Assembly (NCBI GenBank): GCA_024663395.1
Contig: JANFAH010000001.1
Span: 4,030,001 to 4,094,000, forward strand
Length of the DNA: 64,000 bases
Source of the DNA: Pisolithus tinctorius
Lineage: Eukaryota > Basidiomycota > Agaricomycetes > Boletales > Pisolithaceae
Direction of reading: 5' to 3'
Below, piece by piece: positions 13,201 through 24,916 of this stretch; the stretch's first letter is position 1, and every line of letters starts with the position of its first letter. A program made the position numbers and the translations under genes. The notes below the pieces were generated by a model. It was not told where the DNA came from, made no database searches, and was given only the letters and a program-made list of their open reading frames with translations.

Positions 13201-14737
13201 ACATTCTGTGTGAAGGCGAAGGTGGGGCAGTGTTCATCCCAGGTTGCCATCGGTCCAGAACAGACGCCCGCCGGGTGAATTTCTCCCGTAAGTCACCCTC
13301 CACCGAAAATTGGGAGGGAGAAGAAGACAATACATTTTTCACGCTGACCGGTCTGGCCTGGGATCCGGCCTCGCTAGCCCGCACAACACTCTGCACGAAA
13401 CCGCGGCCCTGAAGTCGACTGATAGAGGGTGTCGGATCCTTTGCAGAATTGGTACGTGGACGAAGGAACGCGGACGCGCTTCCACGCTCAGGCTGTGAGT
13501 CAGGGGTCATCCGGTCCGAAGATGCGAAGGGCCCAGGAAGGACACGCGGAGAAGTAGATGGAGTCGAGGGAGGAGGATTTATAGATGTACCTGGAACACT
13601 TTGCATCAGGGCGCCCGCCCGAGCACCGTCAGGGAGTGCTTTATTGCGAGCCTCAGAAATGGGCTGTCTGCTTCGGACATCGCTGATGAACGTCTTTGAA
13701 CTTGGTTCTGTAGCTTGTGATACAAACACTTTAGAAGGGTCTGTCGCAGAGTGGGTGGCTGGGGGGTTTGCCGTGATATCAGGTATTATAGTTTTCTCGG
13801 TGAAATTCTCAGATCGTGGGCTAAATGTCGTCGCGGAAGCGTTAACTTTATTTTCCGACGATGAGTTGCACCCAGGTGTGCTCATACGACGTTCCCGGAT
13901 TCCGAGGCCAGAAAGCCTAGGAGTCTGTGCCCGCGGTGGTGCCTGCTCGTTGAGCTTCTCAACGTATCGGAGGGCAGCGGCCAGAGTACTAGTTGTTCGA
14001 GGGCGAGGCTGATTGGTCGCCAGAGGTCCATTAGACAGTACCGGTGAGTCAGTAGACGATGGCGCAGTTGCAATGGTGGCTGTGGTTCTGGCCGATGCAC
14101 TCTCACCCCTCTGCCCTACCATGCCTGGCATTGCGACGCCGCCTCGTCCAAATATTGGATGAACAGGACCGTGATCCATACGACCATCGTATGCACGGCT
14201 GGCATCTATCTGGGGTTCATGCCGCTTCAGGCGGGGCCCAGATGCCGAGCCACCCATGAATTCCGCAAGAGATATCGGGGCACGTTTCACGCTAGATGAT
14301 GTTGTAGCCTTGGCTATAGGCTTGGGGAATGTTACTGGGGGAGTCGGTTTCTCGCGAGTAGAATTGATCGGTTCATCTGATTCCGTGGGGCGGACTACAC
14401 CTGTGGGTGACTCTTCTCGAGGCTCAAGTCAGACTACCCATGGCAAGCAGCAGAAACATGAATTCCTCTAAGCACATGACTTACTCAAATCAATTCCCTT
14501 CATTCCGATGCCAAAATCACCGCTCTGTCCTGTCCTGAGCCTTCTCTGTCTCGCAAGCCTTGTTCTTACGATTTCCTCTTCCAGACGGCGTTGTTCGGTC
14601 TCCTCATCTGCATCAACTTGGCGCTGCATCTCCTTGATCCTACTCGCCCATTCTGCGAGGCCCGAGTCACTTGTGGCACCGTCTGTTGGGGCCGATGGAG
14701 GGGAGGGGGGATCGGATAGTGCGGAGGCAGCTGACAT
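10231..14737 (-). CDS. DUF4045-type protein with C-terminal gelsolin repeats
   Basis: Ten exons give about 1,292 residues. Gelsolin repeats bind, sever or cap actin, so a role in the actin cytoskeleton is inferred. The N-terminus has a charged helix (GLAEWASRIKEMQRQVDADE) and the conserved block RAPISLAEFMGG, as in fungal DUF4045 proteins. Roughly residues 100-960 are low-complexity P/S/T. The gelsolin part follows: ELLVIVHRARSHKSGLATTK VWCWQGRKS, then GSRAHWSSENTTMHVIRSNN, then the repeat core VYVWYGIGSVPAERSAALEY AKSLA, and a last repeat with ESVYVIDCCWEFFVLVGKRA. It ends LPLGLDTSDIPLT. Clear introns are 11447-11498, 11320-11374, 11172-11229, 10807-10859 and 10321-10369. Less certain are the first (14416-14484, acceptor CTCGAG), a long one at about 12604-12800, and the short 10616-10659. 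Confidence 0.8.
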
Positions 14738-15013
14738 AGGTGCCGCGATGGGGTCTGCTGTATTGATATGAACCTCCCGTTTCGCTGAAGTGACGTTGGG
14801 TACGTAGTCACGCAAATAACGTCAGTAAAGCCCGCAGAACCCGGCGTGACTGCCACGAGACAGAGGAGATGAAAGTCGTCAAGATTTTGTATTATCGAGT
14901 TATCTTTGAAGGTCCGTAGATTTATGTAATCAAGTCCATTACTGTACATAAGGTGAAAGTTCAGAAAACTCAAAGACATAGCAGTGTCCATGTAACCATT
15001 GCAACTAACGCAT
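14738..15013. other. Intergenic, promoter of the gelsolin-repeat gene
   Basis: The 276 bp between the GPI-protein stop and the gelsolin-gene start contain no supported gene. The sequence is A/T-rich around 14890-14960. Confidence 0.4.
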
Positions 15014-15953
15014 TCAAGCAAAGATGGCAAAGACGGATGATACCACGACAAGTATTGTGACCCCCATACTCAAGCTGTTCACGGAGAGAGAGACTGCTCC
15101 ACCTGTACTACCTCCGCTGGAGCTGGAGCTGTTGGATGCGGTCTCTTCGATGCCAGAAGGAACTTGGCCATCTGTCGCGGAAACTGATTGAGAAACAGAA
15201 GGAAAAGCGCATAGCGTTCACAAACCTGTGAAGGATGAACCACAAGTCTGTTGCACCGTGCTCGTAGTATTCGAAACCAGCGCAGGGAAATTTTGGTCAG
15301 CAATAGTATATCCTGCCTTACTGCAGTTGCTGCAGGTCACGCTCTGCGGAATAGAGCCACTACCGGAGACAATCTGGCCAACCACACTGATGAAATTGTT
15401 GATCGTTAATGTGCCCGTAGAATTTTGGACCCCAGTAAGCTCTTCTGTAGCACAAAGCTCGTTCGCGGAGGTACTGGGTGGGGCATGCTGTCAGCAGCAT
15501 GCCTGAAGCGAGGACGGTGAACTTACTCCTTCAAGCACAAGACCTGGCGAAGAGTAGGGTAAGCTTCTTCCAAATAGACTGTCAGGTTCGTAGAGCCGTT
15601 GGGTGTCAAACCAAGACTCGCGAGCTCGGAGGAACAACCAGCAGTGAGGTTCGTGGCGACCGCTTGAAGGGACGAGTTACTACATGGACCGAGAGCACAA
15701 AGTCCAGTCAACCACGAATCAACAGCAGGGATGATAGATGAGTTCGAGTTAGTGAGTGCAATTTGGACAATTCCACTGGGGTTGAGGCACGCGGAGTCGG
15801 GGGAACCGGCAATGGTTACCAACGTCGATGAGCACTGGGAAGAAATACTAGAAGAAACGTCATGGTCCGCGCTCAAACTGGATGAGAATCAGCTTACGAT
15901 TGTGCAACGGCGAAACCTGCGCCGGCGAGGAGGAAAACAGATTTTGAAAGCAT
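15014..15953 (-). CDS. Secreted, probably GPI-anchored cysteine-containing protein
   Basis: Four exons (introns 15848-15897, 15474-15526, 15184-15225) give 264 residues. The N-terminus MLSKSVFLLAGAGFAVAQS is a signal peptide, so the product enters the secretory pathway. The body is rich in serine, threonine and N-glycosylation sites (NSS, NLT, NST, NTT). It has regularly spaced cysteines, including GLCALGPCSNSS and SVTCSNCSKAGY. Near the C-terminus a Ser/Gly-rich spacer (SNSSSSSGGSTGG) is followed by a hydrophobic tail (GVTILVVVSSVFAIFA), the layout of a GPI signal. I do not know its function; it is probably a cell-surface or wall protein. A TATAAA lies about 70 bp upstream. The second intron contains a strong hairpin. 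Confidence 0.8.
15482..15503. repeat. Perfect inverted repeat inside an intron
   Basis: GGCATGCTG at 15482-15490 and CAGCATGCC at 15495-15503 are exact reverse complements separated by a 4-nt loop (TCAG). The hairpin sits entirely within intron 15474-15526 of the GPI-protein gene, close to the acceptor end on the coding strand. Confidence 0.85.
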
Positions 15954-16582
15954 GGTGGTCGAATAGTATGAAGTAGAAAGTGGGCTTTTAATGCGTCCGC
16001 AGTTACATGTGGTTGTGGCATTTATACTTGCTGCAACGTTGCCAAGGCTGTGGCTGCGCAGGCGCCACAGCTGCGGGTGCCTCTATCACGAGAACGCACT
16101 CCAATGGGCGCGTAATACCATTATTGTATTGGCCCAGTGACTGCCGATCCACTGCCACGTAATAGTGCTGCCTGCTCAAGGCTGTCTGAACTTTCTTTCT
16201 TTACTATCACTTGACTGGTGTTGCAACATCAAAAAACACAGCTTTAGAACTACACAATCGCATCAGTAATGACAATAAAAAAATACATGGGCACGTAGAA
16301 GGAAACGTACATAGACACTTCTGATAGAAATAAAGATGATATGTGTGGTGTAGAAGATGCCAGAGTGATGCCGGTTTTTGGACACAAAATGATACAGAGT
16401 TGCAGATGTTTCCGTATATTGATTTCCCCTCGTCCACAGGTACAGTTGAGACGTGGTGTGCTGTGGTTAGCGTCTTGCAACACTGGTCAAGTGATAGTAC
16501 TGTTGCCCGTACGTTGTACGCGCTGGTCACGTGGGAGAGCTGTTGTTTTTACAGGAGTCGACGGCAGCAACAAGGGTGGAGC
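15954..16582. other. Divergent intergenic region
   Basis: The 629 bp between the GPI-protein gene (minus) and COG5 (plus) contain both promoters. On the minus strand a TATAAA (16021-16026) fits the GPI-protein promoter. Short open frames on both strands are not supported as genes. Confidence 0.5.
16021..16026 (-). promoter_or_regulatory. TATA box candidate of the GPI-protein gene
   Basis: The minus strand reads AGTATAAATGCC here, about 70 bp upstream of the start codon at 15953, which is a usual fungal TATA distance. Confidence 0.5.
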
Positions 16583-19500
16583 ATGGCAGGTCTCTCTTTC
16601 CACTCTCTGGCTTGTTCATGAATGCAATTGATTGACCTGAGACAACTTTTTTAAACAGACCATAGTGTTTTCGCCATACCAGAATTTGACGCAAGCGAAT
16701 ACGCAAACGCGGTACTATCAGGCGAGCCTTACCCATCTCCATCTACTGCCATACCTTCTCCCACTGCGGGTTCGAGCACAGAGACACATGTACTTGGACA
16801 ACCTCAGCTTCGGGGGAGTAGACCACGGTCTATGTTGGGCACCTTGTCGATACTAGAACCTGCGAAGGAAGACATATCACTTGCGATTTCGAAACTTGAC
16901 CTTGGCATCGAGGATGTGAGCAAGCAGATTAAGGCATTGGTATGTGCAGTCACAACCATTATCATATTGTAGGCATTGATGGTGTACAAACCCGTAGGTC
17001 ACCGCTCATCACGAGGACTTGTTGCTGTACTCCTCGAATACGAGGCACTTGTCGGGGCTGTTGGCTTCCGTACGACGGGGATTGAATGACGTGGAGCTAT
17101 CCATTGACCAGTGAGTTAGTCTGAGTTTTTACGACCTTTCTAGTTTGTATATCGACGGGTTCTACGCAGGCTGCGACGGAAAATCCGTGTGCCATACGAA
17201 TCTCTCCAGGTGCAGGTTACTCGCCTACAGCGAATCCATCACGCGAACAATGCACTTAGACGCGTCGGGAGGTTTTTCTTGCTGGAGAAGAGGCTCGAAG
17301 CACTGGCGGAGGAGTTGGTTCGGTATGAACTGGGTGCTAGTGGGATGGGCGAACGGGATGCACCCATAGATGTTGATGCAGTCGACGGGAGGGGGTTGTC
17401 TGCAGAATGCCGTGAAGAGAAGGGGAGGGTGGTCGCGAAGGCCGCCCTAAGTATCACAGAACTAGGTACTTCTCATCTATTGTGGAGTCCTCGATCGTGG
17501 TCACAGCTGATCTTGGGCTAGGTGCACTACTCGATGAGGAACCCGATATTGAAGGCGATCAGCAAGACGCCTCCCAATTTGGAGCCACGACAGTAGGGAA
17601 TTCCAATTACGTCCCTCTTCGCTCCGTCAATATTGTAGCCGCGCATATACCCTTCATATCAGACACGCGCACAAAGGTCACCAAAGAGGTTGAGGCCATG
17701 GTCATACAAGGGCTTACTGCACTAGCAAGTCTCTCGTTATGATCCTCGGTCGAGTAGATCATGAAACTGATCGTGATGTTCAAGGATCAATCGCTATTAG
17801 CTTCGTCATTACAAGCAGCGCACAATCTCCGAATGCTACCACGACTTGTCGCGGGTCTCGTGAAAGATTTGTCCGATGCTGTCGAGCGTCGCATCCGGAA
17901 TGCGTTTGACCTCTTGAGTTTGTCCAAGGAGATTATTGCTAAGGGTATGCCACCTTTCTGTCCGTCCCTGTGGTGATGTCCACTGACCCTTTTATTTTAT
18001 TTTTACTCTGTTGCAACTCTTTGAATCATCGTAGACCCCCATCAGGTTTCCCAAAGTCTGCTGTACAAATCCCGTGTGCGAACCGAGCCGACGAGTGTCA
18101 CCGCACCCCAGTTCACGGCTGCGTTATGGGCAAGGCTCGAGTCGCTGATAGAGCAAATGTCAGGCTGTTGTGTTAAAGTAAAGGGACCGTCCTTTGAGAG
18201 ACCCACATATATTGACTCGTCGTGGTTATTTAGGTCTATACGTTGGAGAAGGTACTGAACCTAAAAAAGGATCCCGCGACGGGAGTATCATTCCTAGACG
18301 TATCAATGAAGGCACGTGTTGTAGTGAATCCGACGGGAGATGTGTTTTACAGATTGTAAAACTGTTTCAGTCGCTGGAGAACAAACCAAGCTCGACTTTC
18401 TGGGCATCCCTAGGAATGACGCTAGAGAAATGCTGTCGGGACGCCTCAAAGAGTAAGTATGCATCCTTGGTTTCTTCCGCAGCCAAAGGTGAGATCACAA
18501 GTGCAGGCTCGACCTTTCTTCAGCAAGCCCTCAGTTCTGGATATTTGAGGCTTCTGCGGCTATTCCATGAGTTCTTCGCCAGCATAGCCGTGCATACTGA
18601 TACCGTATACACCGAATCTCATCAATCGTCAGTGAAGAACTAGCATAGATTGGGTGCTATTGTCTGACTATTTCGTTAGACCGGAGACCGTGCTTGTGCT
18701 ACGCGCGCTGTCTACATTCGAGGGAATCTACCTCTCACGTTCGTTAACAAGACTCAATGAGGCGGTTTCGCAAGCCTTCTCAGCAGGCACAAGAGCTCCC
18801 CCGAGTGCTAGTGACGGTATAGCTATCGCGCGTCTAATCACCAATGAACTGGATTCTGCTCGCTTTGACCCCTTACTGGTGCGTGCTGTTGCCAAAAACG
18901 TGGCGACGACCCTGGACAATGTAGCCACGAAGGCAGGTGCCCTGGTGAGTAATCTTGTCGCCGCAGTGAGTCGCCGACCAGAAATGAATAGTATGCTTCA
19001 GATCTCCACAGAGCGTTCAGCGGTTTCACTACTGGGTCCACTGGCTACGCCGCAACAGATTCTGAACGGTCAAGTTGCTAGTTGCCTATACTACTCCTAC
19101 ACGAAACTAAGCACATTCATGGAAGACCATCCGGAAACGATTTCTGCGCTAATTCAACCTAGTATCAATGTAAGCTCCCTATTGGGCATCCGTAAAGATG
19201 GTCATGTTCGGTTAACGCTCGGTCGCAGAAAATCCATATGCAATATGACTCCGTTGTCGACCCGCTGCTTACCGCCATACGCAAAGAAATCGCAGCAATC
19301 ATATCTCGAATTCACAGAGTAGACCTGCAGAAGTCAGTGGACTCTATGGCTGGAATGGCTGCGCCTAGCCTGTATATGAAAGACCTCGTTGACAAGCTAG
19401 AATTTATCAAGGCCAACGTTCTTAGTAATTTCGCTGCGGAAATTGCGCGACCATGGTTAGGACCTCTTTCTCATTCTTTCGAGTGATGCTGATTGCCTGT

Positions 19501-20059
19501 TGGTCCCAGGATTCCCGACATCGTCAAGTACGTTATTAGGACATTTGTGTTGCACGCCTCGATCGCCAATCCCCTCACCGAGATCGGGAAGCTACAGCTC
19601 ACAACAGACATGACTGAACTTGAGTTCGCCCTCAGTGCTTTCTTGGTCGACAACCTGCAGAGTAAGCGTGGTGGAAACCTCGAAAGTATAGGTGAAGAAT
19701 ATAAGATACTGAGAGCTATGCGGTGAGTTCCGTCTTCAGTAACATTCCCATATCTGACGTAGAGTTATAGACCATTGCTGTTCCTCGAGAACTCGCATTT
19801 GGCATCTTCTGAGCGTACGGCGGGTCTCCCACCGATTGTCGTACTCCACCACATTCTTGTTCGCTCTCCAATACCGCTTCCACATACTTTGCATGGCTGG
19901 CAAGAGACAGAGTACGTGCGGTGGATCGAAGACCATTCTCCACAAGAAGCACATTCTCTCGTTGAGAGCTCGCTGATTCAGTGGGAGAACAAAAGTGGTG
20001 CGGAAGAGTATACCCAACTTGCATGGGCGGTCTTACAGCATGCTAAGGGCGGGCCGTGA
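16583..20059 (+). CDS. COG5: Conserved oligomeric Golgi complex subunit 5 (COG5)
   Basis: Fifteen exons give 886 residues with all phases closed. COG5 is part of the eight-subunit tethering complex for retrograde traffic within the Golgi. The first coding exon is only 7 nt (ATGGCAG, 16583-16589) and is joined over intron 16590-16658 to give MADHSVFAIPEFDASEYANA. Family landmarks are LEPAKEDISLAISKLDLGIE, RKIRVPYESLQVQVTRLQRI, SSTFLQQALSSGYLRLLRLF HEFF, PETVLVLRALSTFEGIYLSR, ERSAVSLLGPLATPQQI, and LPLPHTLHGWQ-like IPLPHTLHGWQETEYVRWIE near the end. Two introns need GC donors: 17725-17784 (GCAAGT) and 18312-18370 (GCACGT). Intron 17466-17506 is 41 bp, the shortest in the gene; its exact donor is the least certain junction. 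Confidence 0.95.
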
Positions 20060-21901
20060 TTATGAATGGCTGTGGGACGCTTGACTGGTGCCTGCCAGGG
20101 GTTCATTTGTGGAGTTTCAATGTACAGTGTTGGTTGAGCCTTGTGACCTACTCGGGCTGTTTACGATATTTACCACACCCTTTACTCAAAGACAACAATG
20201 TAGGATATACTGTGCTCTTGAGAGTAAGAAACATCCTTCGTCTCAGAATGAAATGGTGTTGTTAGAGTGCACAAACAGATACCACTGTGACTGCATGTTT
20301 GTAAACTAGAGAAGAATGAATTAGCACATCTGGACATGCGACATGTGACAGATTGAATCATTATCTGATAGGCTCATAAAACGCAGATAAGTCGACGATT
20401 TTCTTATCAGAGCAGCAAATGCGAGTGGAGGGCGAGCAGAACCAGAACTTTAGAGGAAGCTTCTACGAAGGGTTGCAATAAAAGCCGGTCACCGGGCGAG
20501 TTCATTGCCTTAACGAGTTTCGTAACTGAGTGTCGCAGGTTTTCCGGCCAAGTTGCCGACCGGTTCCTGGATTACCCGTGCTGCCGCGGGAAGAACTCAG
20601 TGATGAAACACTGGGTGTATTCTGGGCACATATTCTAATATTTTAGCCAACGAAAGCAGGGCCCCCGATGAGTCATTTTATGAACGGCATTCAACGAGAA
20701 AATTGAAACCAAAGAATGGGGAAATGTGTCGAGTCGACTTCACTGTGGGGGATGGCTTTCAAGTCGGTACGGATGCACGACCATTTGAGCGACAGAGCCT
20801 TAAGAGTAATCAGTATCTAATTTCGGCGAGATCGGATCTTTGGAAAAGGGAACATGATCGCTGCCTGCGAAATCCGGACAAGGGGAAGTTGGCATGGTCC
20901 TTTCCCTACCGTTAATCAGTACATCTGTCAATCGACGTTAAGGCCCAGAATGTATCGTAGGTATGAAGAAGATGAAGACGGCGTTAAGAGTATACACAGT
21001 CGCCAATTGAGGGGGAGATGAGTCGAATTGGGCACGTTACGGAGCGTACACATATGGTGCGTGTGTGGCGTAAAGACTATATACGGGTCAGGGTCTCAGG
21101 AAGAGGTTCCTGGGGGACACACTGGGTCCTATTGGGAGTGGTCCTGTATGTAGGAGAATTCCAGGAATAGTTGGCCTCGCGCAGGAGTGAGTCGGGGGGG
21201 CTCGATGGAGGAAACGTCTGGGGTTTAGCAGTCGAAGGGGTGCGGCGAGCTCATGATGCTTGGGGTGGGACCCATATGCGCCTACACGATTCTGAAACGA
21301 ATCCAAGCCGCATCGGTGAATTACGTCGAAGACCAAAACCAGACAAGGGCACGCAGGCCCGATATGAAATTCATGAAAGGCTATACATTCCGGGTGTGCT
21401 ATCTGGTTTTGGCAAGGGCTTCCCTACGAACGTGAATGGGAAATGTCGCTAACATGCTCACTGGGGGTAGTCGTTTCTTGAAGAAGCATGGAAGGAGGGT
21501 CGTGCGGCCGATCGAGAAGGGCAACGTGTGCTGGTCGTTGAACGTTGAATCTGAGGGTGATGGCCCGTCACGTCATGCCATGGCCAAGAACGTGTGGCCA
21601 CTGGACACTGCAAAGACCATCATCGTCCTCCATGGGATCGTCGCACTTGGTCCCCAAGGGACGGGGTCTCTGGCGGCATTGTCGAAGGCCCGGGCGGTGG
21701 CGAGGACAGACCTAATACTGTGACGGCTGGCATGGAACACTCAGATATTACAGTAAACTTAATACATAAATAAATAAATAAATAAATAAGTAATTCGCGT
21801 TTCTTCCACTGGTAGCGGATCCAATCCTGAGTGTCATCCTCCAGCCATCATTGTTGCGCTGGCCACTGCTCTCTCTTCCCTCTACAGTCATCCTTCTGAA
21901 A
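20060..21901. other. Long intergenic region without a recognised gene
   Basis: About 1.8 kb follows the COG5 stop. The open frames (for example near 20703-20915 and 21436-21723) are G-rich, lack recognisable motifs and have no convincing splice partners. The end of the stretch holds a short TAAA tandem repeat and then the promoter of the gene at 21902. Confidence 0.5.
21763..21790. repeat. (TAAA)n microsatellite
   Basis: About six consecutive copies of a TAAA unit, with an imperfect end, lie 110-140 bp upstream of the start codon at 21902. The repeat may act as an A-rich promoter element or be neutral. Confidence 0.85.
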
Positions 21902-23794
21902 ATGTCCAGTCAGGCGGCGTCGTCCTCATCGTCCTCCGTGGCATCTTCCAGCGTTAAGTTCAGGAAACGGTAACCTCTCCCATCTCCCCCACCCCCATCT
22001 CTTCTCACCCTCGTTATCCCACCTCCTTCAGCAAATGGACGCGCGAACAGCTGCTCAAGAGTCTCCAGGTCATCGTGCCACTCACTTTCTGACATCTTGA
22101 CGCTTGTTCCTGACGCCGCTACAGATATTGGGCTCTCTGTCGGCACCGCTGCCCCCAGAGTTGCCACCTTCTCCTCCCTGCTCCCGGTCAAACTCCCCTG
22201 TTCCGTCCTTCACCAAGAGAAAGCATGCACCTTCTCAAGATCACGAACTTGTAAAGCGGCCTCGCATCAGCAGCTCCTCAGAGAGGTCCTCTCAACTCCA
22301 TCACCCCCACTACCACCACTATCAGCAACCCCAGCCACCGTTACTAGCCCCACTCCATAGGTCCTCTAATCAAGTACCTAATTACAGCCTTCGCTCTGAG
22401 CCATCTGAAGATGGTGAACTCAGAGAGGACCCTGTTTCTCTTACTTCCCGTCCTTCGGCGCTTCCTGTTCTCTCAACAGCAGTACCTGTCCGGAGGCCCC
22501 GGAGAGGCAAGGTCGCACTTGCTACATTTGAAGATTTGCACGACAGATATCATAGATATGGCAGGATGCTTAAGTATTCGGGCGATGCAAGATTCTGGTC
22601 CACTTATCCTCCCACTCACAAGGAGTACCGTCCACTGAACGACCCGCCTCCACCCAATTCCCCGTATCACAAACACGGTGGCTTGATTGCACGGCTGGAA
22701 CTAGTTGATGCTTTGGTATGCTTCACATACTCGATATGGTGCCGAGAATACATTAGGCGAACGTGCCATCGTGAAACTTGGGGCACAATTGAAGCCTTTC
22801 TTGACTGGTGCAAGATCAAGTGGCAGTCCGAGGACGTGCTCGGGGACCGCGAAAAGGCCCTGCTGGGCTTGATGTGAGCATTCTTGACGTTGTCTCCGCC
22901 GTTCCGCTGACGCGTTGGTTGTTCCCCCCCATCTCCCCCCGCAGTTGGATGATCGAAGCTTTCGTCCACTCGCGCATTCTCTATTATACGGCCAAAACGA
23001 GCGTCGACCCTGAGTTGGATCGTACGTGGGCCAAGATGAAGTCGGAGATGGCTGCCCTCAGCCGGGAGGCGGAAAGGACGGAGATGGGATCGGCGAGTAC
23101 CACTGGGCAACATGTCAGCGGCCCCCAAAAGACTCCACCGATGCTTCCTTCTCCCGCAAGTATTGCTCCTGATAGTAGTGCCAGTTCAACGCCCATCACA
23201 GGCAGCGCGGGGGGCACTCCGAGCACAAGCAATTCTCTCGTGGCGCAGACATTATCTTCTGCACGGGTCTCACACGCCACCAACCCTGCAACCCTGCCGT
23301 TGTCACGCCACCTGCTTCCACACGTCAGTAATAGATCGGATGGACCCAGTCCTACGCCAGCCATGGTTGCCGCCGCTGCCAAAGCCACCGTCTCCCTTGG
23401 GCCGGCAATGGTTTACCAGCTGAAGGAACAATCGGGTGCGGTGTTGTCGGCGTCCTCTTCTATGGACCATGCGCAACGGTACTTAACGCTCCCCATTATG
23501 GCTCGGCACTACCCGATCACTTTCGCACGAATGATGGGTTCGAGCCTAGCTGCACATGAGGAACATGAACCAGACATCGAGGACGAAGAAGGGGAGTTAC
23601 TCTGGCCCACCCAATCAGTCACTGGTGAAGGCCTAGGGTGGGTGTGCCTCATGGGAAAGGCTATGGTCAAGGAGCTAGGGAGAGATATTGGGTATGTAGG
23701 TCTTCATGGTGTGGTTCGGAAGCCGGAGGCGGCGCCTGCTGGAGCATCACCGCTACCCCCAGATTCCTCAAGGCAGGTGTCTGCTCAACGATGA
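21902..23794 (+). CDS. Protein with AF4/FMR2 (AFF)-like C-terminal helical domain
   Basis: Four exons (introns 21970-22031, 22069-22124, 22874-22944) give 567 residues. The start gives a serine run and then RKRKWTREQLLKSLQILGSL, a short conserved-looking helix. Residues 55-165 are disordered, basic and proline-rich (HKxx, KRPRISS). From about 168 a predicted helical region begins: FEDLHDRYHRYGRMLKYSGD, ARLELVDALVCFTYSIWCRE, IEAFLDWCKIKW, then EKALLGLIWMIEAFVHSRIL YYTAK. A low-complexity loop follows, then VYQLKEQSGAVLSASSSMDH AQRYLTLP. The order and character of these helices resemble the C-terminal homology domain of human AFF1/AFF4, the scaffold of the super elongation complex. That match is by eye and is an inference; otherwise this is an unknown basidiomycete protein. 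The gene model itself is well supported. Confidence 0.8.
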
Positions 23795-24916
23795 GCTAAT
23801 CAAATTCCAAGAGTTATACTTCAGCCTTTGGGGTATTCCTTTACCGTTTCTCGCCTCGCGTTCGTCGGTATTCATACACCATGGCGCGATGCATCCACCA
23901 CACCGTGTCACACGCCATATGACACTCGGAAATTCTCGGCGGCAAGACCGAATTCGCTGTAATCGTCTGTTGCCCTCTACATCTCGACGATCAATTCATT
24001 GTTTTAGTATTCTCTTCTCGCACCAGGGAGAAGCTACTTGGGTTTGACACTTCGTCATCCTGCGGGGATGACACCCCTAACTGGTCGATTTCCCACCACC
24101 GCACAGTGTAGTGCAACGATCATTGTGCAGAGACGGCTTTCGCGTCCACAAGATCTATTCCAGCCCGTTACGTCCACTATACTTGACGTACCGAGAAGGG
24201 GACGTCTCACTCCCGAGCTTCCACTGCTGCTCTCCTGTTCTTGAGGGGACCGGCGTTAACTGTGCTACGTGTCTTCTAGCTTATTTTTCTCCTTATTTAT
24301 CCCAGTTTATTTTTCACCCTGCTACCACAGTACCTCGCCTGTCCGCGGTCAATACCCTGGATGATCATGGAGCAAATGTGCATTTAGCCATACTACTTGG
24401 GCCTGTTTCTTCGTACTTATCGCCCTACGGAATACGGGAACGTTAAGGCAGAGGTTTGTAGATACAGATTTCAACGCGGTTCTCATACTACTTAGTTGGA
24501 TTGTGACTTGTCTGTTGGATATCTTCGTCTTGCATGGTGAACTGTATTGGATCCGTCTGTAGAGGGTGTGTATAGATGGGCAATTTTTCACCAGCACATG
24601 CATGAAATCGTTGCCCTCAAGCACCTCTGTTTGACTTACTGGTTTTCCTTTTCCGGAAGTCACTACATGAAACGGTAGCTTGCACAGCAATGACATTCCC
24701 ATAGCTTTTTTATTACCAATTTAGCCACAATATCTAGTTCTAAAAACCTCGCTGTGCAATGTAAATATGAATAGACCAACCCAAACATAGCAGACGGCGC
24801 ATACTGAAACTTGTCATCACAGAAATTATTAGCTAAACTGAAAGGTACGCACATTCAACTTACTCACCTTCGTCAAAATGTAACACGCACAACACGTCCC
24901 CTTAGACAACCGTATT
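23795..24916. other. Convergent intergenic region, nothing recognised
   Basis: About 1.1 kb lies between the stop codons of the AFF-like gene and the RAD5-like gene. It is mixed composition with no supported frame and should contain both terminator regions. Confidence 0.5.

Noticed and set aside
15867..15897. A 20-nt intron in the GPI-protein gene (donor GTAAGC with the first AG)
   Set aside because: It is too short to splice. The next AG gives a normal 50-bp intron in the same phase.
21436..21723. 95-codon plus-strand frame
   Set aside because: Composition is that of random G-rich sequence with no domain, and it has no clear promoter or splice context.
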